This document shows, in pieces, positions 14,201 to 17,632 of a stretch of 17,632 nucleotides of DNA. Positions within the stretch are counted from its first letter, which is position 1, and the number at the start of each line of letters is the position of its first letter. Location: NCBI GenBank assembly GCA_029974035.1, contig JARKQG010000015.1:1-17632 (forward strand), in the 5' to 3' direction. Position numbers and translations under genes: made by a program. The notes beneath the pieces are model-generated. The model did no database searches. It worked only from the letters and a program-made list of their open reading frames with translations, and was not told where the DNA came from. Source of the DNA: Eubacteriales bacterium (GTDB taxonomy: Bacteria > Bacillota_A > Clostridia > Christensenellales > Aristaeellaceae).

Positions 14201-14317
14201 CAGTAGTTCACGAAGTCTAAGGGCCGATGATAGGGCGCAGAGATTTTTCTGCCCGGCACGGAGCCGGACAGAAAAAGATCCAGCAATAGTGCGAAAATTA
14301 GGCTTCGCGGACTACTG
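14201..14317. repeat. 117-bp nested palindromic element between convergent genes
   Basis: Outer arms CAGTAGTTCACGAAGTCTAA (14201-14220) and TTAGGCTTCGCGGACTACTG (14298-14317) pair at 17 of 20 positions; two of the three mismatches are G-U in a plus-strand RNA. Inside, TTTTTCTGCCCGGC (14244-14257) pairs with GCCGGACAGAAAAA (14263-14276) with one mismatch. T-runs lie in the 5' arm and A-runs in the 3' arm on both strands, the opposite of a standard terminator. The right arm contains the stop codon of the LysR gene. It could be a MITE/REP-like repeat or a structured RNA. Confidence 0.7.
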
Positions 14318-15220
14318 GGCCCCTCCCCCGCCGCCTCCCGTCTGGGCGCGGCAAATATCCATGAACCGCCTGGCGTGGCGGGTCAGAAACTTGTTCTTGT
14401 GGTACACCATATGAAAGCCGCGCTCAAACCGGAGCCCCTTCACCTTCAGCTCCGCCACACCGCCGGACGCCAGTTCTTCCCCAACCAGCATCCACGGCAG
14501 CACGGACACCCCCAGCCCCGCCTTCACCGCCTGCACCAGCGCCTCCGTGCTGGTGCTTTCCCATGCGGGGCGGTAGGCGTATTCGCGGCTGGACAGCACG
14601 TGGTCAAATAGCTCTCGGGTGCCGCTTCCCGGCTCTCGAAGCAAAAGGGGCTGGGCCAAAAGCTGCTGCGCCGTCACCGTGCGCAGGGAAGCCAGCGGGT
14701 TCTCCGGCGCGCAGATCACCGCCAGGCGGTCCTTCGCATAGGGGGTCTGCGTCAGCTGATCCGAATGGATCTGGCCCTCCATCAGCGCAAAATCCAGCTC
14801 GTTCTGCAAAATCTTGCGCTCGATCTGGTCGGAGCTGCCGATGAACACCTCCACCGCGGAGCCCGGCTCCTCCCGCAGAAAGGCGTTCACATACCGGGGT
14901 ATCAGCTTGGTGCCGATGGTGATGGACGCCCCCACCCGCAGCCGCGCCGACAGCTCCCACTGGCGGATGCCGTTTTCCATGTCCTCGAAGAGGGCGACGA
15001 TATGGGTGGCATACTCCAGCAGCTTTCTTCCCGCATCGGTGAGGTACAATCGCCGGGAAATGCGGTCAAACAGCCGGACATCGTAGTACGCCTCCAGCTC
15101 CTTCACCGCAAGACTGGCCGCGGGCTGCGCCATGCGCAGCCGCCTGGCCGCCCGGGTCACGCTGTTCTCCTCGCAGACCGCCACAAAGATGGCCAGGTGT
15201 CTCAGGGTCAACCGCGCCAC
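14312..15220 (-). CDS. LysR-family transcriptional regulator
   Basis: 302 residues from a GTG start at 15220, the only in-frame start matching the family's beginning (LTLRHLAIFVAVCEENSVTRAA); the ribosome site is weak, and an ATG at 15230 is out of frame. The N-terminal winged helix-turn-helix spans about 4-62 (AARRLRMAQPAASLAVKELE). A substrate-sensing domain follows (about 90-290; LRVGASITIGTKLIPRYV, LLLREPGSGTRELFD, VKAGLGVSVLPWMLVG), resembling the CysB/CbbR-like branch. The C-terminus ends in a Gly run. It is divergent from the chromate transporter pair and so is probably its regulator, acting on the AT-rich repeat between them. The inducer cannot be predicted. Its stop codon lies within the right arm of the palindromic element. 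Confidence 0.88.
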   Translation of the reverse strand: MARLTLRHLAIFVAVCEENSVTRAARRLRMAQPAASLAVKELEAYYDVRLFDRISRRLYLTDAGRKLLEYATHIVALFEDMENGIRQWELSARLRVGASITIGTKLIPRYVNAFLREEPGSAVEVFIGSSDQIERKILQNELDFALMEGQIHSDQLTQTPYAKDRLAVICAPENPLASLRTVTAQQLLAQPLLLREPGSGTRELFDHVLSSREYAYRPAWESTSTEALVQAVKAGLGVSVLPWMLVGEELASGGVAELKVKGLRFERGFHMVYHKNKFLTRHARRFMDICRAQTGGGGGGAQ

Positions 15221-15255
15221 GTCCGTTCATAATGATTTCATCTGGTTCTCATAAA

Positions 15256-15294
15256 ATAATAATATTTTTATTATCCTTCGTCAAGTGGTATAGT
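15256..15294 (+). promoter_or_regulatory. LysR-type operator and -10 box of the chromate transporter operon
   Basis: ATAATAA (15256-15262) and TTATTAT (15268-15274) form an AT-rich inverted repeat that contains the T-N11-A pattern of LysR sites. A -10 box TATAGT follows at 15289-15294, with no good -35 box at the right distance, as expected for an activator-dependent promoter. The region lies between divergent genes and is sharply more AT-rich than its surroundings. Confidence 0.55.
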
Positions 15295-15340
15295 AGAGGT
15301 GGCGGCCCGTCCGGAAAACCGGAGGGCGGCAGGAGGCAGC

Positions 15341-15919
15341 ATGAAGGAGCGCAAGTGGACGGTCTACCGGGTCCTTTTCGGCACTTTTTTCAAGGCCAGC
15401 GCCTTTACCTTCGGGGGTGGGCTGGCCATCATCACCGTGATCGAGCGGGACATGGTCGTCCGGCATCATCTGATGACCAAGGACGAGTTCATGGAATACG
15501 CCACCCTGTCCCAGAGCATGCCGGGCGTCATCGCCCTCAACTGCGCCACGCTGGTGGGCCGTCACGCCGCGGGCACGGGCGGCATGCTGGCGGCGGGCAT
15601 CGGCGCGATCTTGCCCACCCTGGTGCTGATGGTGCTGGCCACCGTTCTGGCGGAGCTGATCCCACAGCAGGGGCCGCTGATGGGCGCAATGCGCGGCATC
15701 CGGGCGGCCTCCGCGGCGCTGGTGGTATCGGCCGCGGCGTCCCTGGGGGGCTACAACATCCGCAGCCTCTTCGCCGTCATTTTGATGGTCGTCGCCTTCG
15801 TGCTGTCGCTGACGGACATCGCCAGCGCGCCGGCGGTCATCGTGCTCTCCGGGCTGACGGGCATCGCGTATCAGGCCGCGCGCCGGGCGCTAAAGAGGAG
15901 GAAATCCCGTGCTTCTTGA
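15341..15919 (+). CDS. Chromate transporter family protein, first subunit
   Basis: 192 residues from the ATG at 15341, preceded by AGGAGG (15331-15336); a longer frame to 15299 lacks family resemblance in its first 14 codons. It is a short-chain CHR family protein with one CHR domain: FTFGGG (22-27) in the first helix, SQSMPGVIALNCATLVGR (57-74) with the conserved Pro-Gly, then about four more hydrophobic helices and a basic tail. Short CHR proteins work in pairs of opposite membrane orientation to form a transporter of the LysE/CHR superfamily. The partner follows at once, overlapping by 11 bases. Chromate is the family name, but many members probably move other oxyanions. Regulation by the divergent LysR gene is inferred. 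Confidence 0.9.
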   Translation: MKERKWTVYRVLFGTFFKASAFTFGGGLAIITVIERDMVVRHHLMTKDEFMEYATLSQSMPGVIALNCATLVGRHAAGTGGMLAAGIGAILPTLVLMVLATVLAELIPQQGPLMGAMRGIRAASAALVVSAAASLGGYNIRSLFAVILMVVAFVLSLTDIASAPAVIVLSGLTGIAYQAARRALKRRKSRAS

Positions 15920-16481
15920 AACCCTGAGGCTGTTTGTCACCTTTGTGAAGCTGGGTTTTTTGAGCTTTGGCGGCGGATACGCGATGCTGTCCATGGTGAT
16001 ATCGGAGGCCCGGCAGTTCGGCGTCACCACCGCGCAGATCGCGGATCTGTACGCGCTGGACATGGTGGTACCCGGCCCCATTTCCATCAACGCGGCCACC
16101 TATGTGGGCTATCTGCACCAGGGCCTGACGGGCGCGGTGGTGGCCACCCTGGGGGTTTCCCTGCCCTCGTTCATCCTCACGGTGGTCCTGATGCGGCTGT
16201 TTGCCCGCTACAAAAACCAGAACTGGCTCTCCGACACGCTGTCAGGCATCAAGCCCGCCACGGTGGGGCTGATCGCGGCGGCGGCGCTGGAGATTGCCTC
16301 GGAAGTGCTGGTCAACCCGAACCGGCGGATCGCCACCCTGCTGGCGGACCCCTGGGGCACCCTGTCCATCCCCTGCCTGGTGATCTTCGCGCTGGCGGCG
16401 CTTTTCAACATTCGCTGGAAGGTCAACCCCATCCTGCTGACCGCGCTGGCGGGCATCGCCGGGGCCTTTCTGCTGGGCTGA
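15909..16481 (+). CDS. Chromate transporter family protein, second subunit
   Basis: 190 residues from GTG at 15909, with GAGGAGG about 8 bases upstream inside the end of the first subunit gene. It has one CHR domain: LSFGGGYAML (18-27) in the first helix and the conserved VVPGPISINAATYVGY (about 53-68), then hydrophobic helices (VVATLGVSLPSFILTVVLM, VGLIAAAALEIA, LVIFALAALFNI). The 11-base overlap with the first subunit and the complementary motif variants (MPG versus PGP) fit the two-protein CHR transporters. It is a polytopic inner membrane protein. It ends 18 bases before the convergent oxidoreductase remnant; no terminator was seen between them. Confidence 0.9.
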   Translation: MLLETLRLFVTFVKLGFLSFGGGYAMLSMVISEARQFGVTTAQIADLYALDMVVPGPISINAATYVGYLHQGLTGAVVATLGVSLPSFILTVVLMRLFARYKNQNWLSDTLSGIKPATVGLIAAAALEIASEVLVNPNRRIATLLADPWGTLSIPCLVIFALAALFNIRWKVNPILLTALAGIAGAFLLG

Positions 16482-16499
16482 TTGCGCCTGGCGCGCCGT

Positions 16500-17432
16500 T
16501 CAGCCGTACTTTTCCCGGATAAACCGATCCATGGCGTCCGCGACGCGGCGGGACACCTTGACCGCCTCGACGACGGTCTTCGCCCCTGTCACCACATCGC
16601 CCGACGCGAACACGCCCTCGCGGCTGGTGTGCCCGAGCTCGTCCACCACCACGAGGCCCCGGTCGCTGACGCGGATGCCGCCGGTGGAGGAGACGATGAC
16701 CGATCGCGGGCCCTGGCCGACAGCCACGATGACCGAATCCACGGGCAGCAGCGATTCCGTCCCCGGGACGGGGACGGCGGCTTTCGCCCCGCCTCCGGCA
16801 TCCTCGATGATGCTGGAATCGGCCAGCACCACGCCCTCGTCCTCAAAGCGCAGCGCCGTCTTTTTCATGAAAAACCGTGCCCCGTCGATGCGCGCGTATT
16901 CCGCTTCCACGGAGCGCGCCGTTATGCCGCGCTCGTCCAGATGACAGATGACGAATACCTCCTGGCAGCCGTGACGGATGGCGGTACGCGCCACGTCCAT
17001 GGCCACGTTTCCGGCGCCGATGACCGCCAGACGGCGGCCCAGGCGGTAGACATCCGGGTTGCGCAGGTACTCGATGGCGTAGTGGACGTTTCCCAGGCTC
17101 TCGCCGGGAATGCCCAGTCTGTAGGGCTTCCACACGCCGGTGCCCATAAAGATCGCGCGGTATCCGTCCCGCATCAGGTCGTCGATCGTAATGTTTTCGC
17201 CGACCTTGTCGTGCCGCTCGAAAATCGTCACGTCATAGTCCCTGGCGGAGAGGAGAAAGGCGATGGTAATGCCCGAGGGCCCGGAGCCGATGATGGCGAC
17301 GCGTCCGCTGGTCCTCGCGGAGCGGTGGGACTGATGGATGTTCAGATACAGGAGACCGGGGCCCGACCGGCGGGCCTGTTCCCGCGTTTCATTCCATATT
17401 ACAGTATATAGAATCCACCGCGGGGGCGTCAA
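16500..17432 (-). pseudogene. GltD-like NAD(P)-dependent oxidoreductase with two deletions
   Basis: An open frame of up to 310 codons, but probably not a working gene. Recognisable homology begins at GRVAIIGSGPSG (FAD site, near 17306) and runs on through GTGVWKPYRLGIPGESLGNVHYAI, RLAVIGAGNVAMDVARTA (second dinucleotide site), VDSVIVAVGQGPR and GVFASGDVVTGAKTVVEAV. The family, from memory, has about 410 residues. Missing are the N-terminal about 120 residues with the Fe-S cysteines, and about 38 residues between FERHDKVG and ENITIDDL, normally containing GIPEFRLP. The formal TTG start at 17432 lies inside the promoter's own -35 box, and no ATG, GTG or TTG in frame occurs between the promoter and the FAD motif. 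Intact homologs transfer electrons between NAD(P)H and ferredoxin or glutamate synthase-type partners. Confidence 0.7.
17403..17432 (-). promoter_or_regulatory. Minus-strand promoter before the oxidoreductase remnant
   Basis: On the minus strand TTGACG (17432-17427), an 18-base spacer, then TATACT (17408-17403). It starts 4 bases after the stop of the preceding gene. It would still transcribe the deleted oxidoreductase gene. Confidence 0.65.
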
Positions 17433-17436
17433 GGCG

Positions 17437-17632
17437 TCAGCGGATGACCCGCTTTAAGGGCTTCCAGATGAGAAGGGCGATGGCGAAGTCAATCATGCTG
17501 TGGACGACGCTGCCGACGCCGACCAGCAGCAGAACGGTTTTGACATAGCCGCCGCCGTAATAGGCGGCGCTCATGGCGCTGCTCAGGTAGAAGGGGGTGA
17601 CGGCGAGCACTTCGCACAGTCCGTGGATGAGG
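17437..17632 (-). CDS. C-terminal end of a small integral membrane protein, possibly an ECF transporter S component
   Basis: The last about 65 codons are visible on the minus strand, ending at TGA (17439-17437); the 5' part lies outside the window. Reads LIHGLCEVLAVTPFYLSSAM, then YYGGGYVKTVLLLVGVGSV and VHSMIDFAIALLIWKPLKRV. Two hydrophobic segments with a V(H)SxIDFxIAxLI(x)KPLK ending and a basic C-terminus resemble substrate-binding (S) components of ECF-type vitamin or metal transporters, where the last helix follows a conserved V-x-H-x-x-D. With so little sequence the assignment is tentative; the membrane-protein call is safe. The promoter of the next minus-strand gene starts within 5 bases of its stop. 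Confidence 0.55.
   Translation of the reverse strand, partial: LIHGLCEVLAVTPFYLSSAMSAAYYGGGYVKTVLLLVGVGSVVHSMIDFAIALLIWKPLKRVIR

Noticed and set aside
14241..14280. Bidirectional intrinsic terminator between convergent genes
   Set aside because: The hairpin is strong, but on both strands the U-run precedes the stem and A's follow it, the opposite of an intrinsic terminator.
16482..17411. Plus-strand 309-codon frame opposite the oxidoreductase remnant
   Set aside because: It has no recognisable motif; the minus strand encodes two dinucleotide-binding sites.

Overview
The window reads as a GC-rich chromosome segment from a Gram-positive anaerobe, most likely a spore-forming member of the Clostridia. 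This is inferred from strong AGGAGG ribosome sites, sigma-A type promoters (TTGACx-N16/18-TATAAT-like), two BclA-like collagen proteins, remnants of a DUF4956-type cluster, an IS256-type insertion-sequence remnant, and an anaerobic flavin reductase beside a ferredoxin-rich operon. No rRNA, tRNA or CRISPR was seen.

Layout. (1) Positions 1-2978, minus strand: two tandem paralogous TPR glycosyltransferases overlapping by ATGA, followed by a collagen-like Gly-X-Y protein that runs off the left edge; together they look like a surface or exosporium glycoprotein locus. (2) 3024-5574, plus strand: a structured intergenic hairpin, a good promoter, then a membrane-anchored MutS-like ATPase overlapping a small SMC/ABC-type ATPase. 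(3) 5575-7400: AT-richer, decayed DNA holding a DUF4956 gene that has lost its membrane domain and start codon, then a second, intact BclA-like collagen protein with a clear terminator. (4) 7569-9405: a promoter and a secreted FMN/FAD extracellular reductase with unusual active-site motifs. (5) 9478-9812: two directly repeated IS256-like ends and a broken transposase start. (6) 9809-14177: a promoter with duplicated CATATGCCC operator-like sites driving a tight operon: DUF5320 protein, NifX/NifB-like protein, two MinD-type ATPases with inserted ferredoxins, an MBL-fold hydrolase, and an IscU-like scaffold fused in frame to a flavin reductase domain. (7) 14201-14317: a large nested palindrome. 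(8) 14312-16481: a LysR regulator divergent from a two-gene chromate transporter. (9) 16500-17632, minus strand: a GltD-like oxidoreductase with an N-terminal and an internal deletion, and the C-terminal end of a small membrane protein.

The strongest candidate for an undescribed system is the 9809-14177 operon. It combines an Fe-S scaffold (IscU), two nucleotide-dependent Fe-S ATPases, a NifX-like cofactor carrier and a flavin reductase, with almost every junction an ATGA overlap. I infer a metallocofactor or Fe-S assembly or redox module whose scaffold is physically linked to its possible electron donor. Its target is unknown. Two genes (DUF4956 and GltD-like) carry in-frame internal deletions, which suggests gene decay or, less likely, assembly collapse. 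All family assignments come from reading motifs and remembered family sequences; no database search was run.
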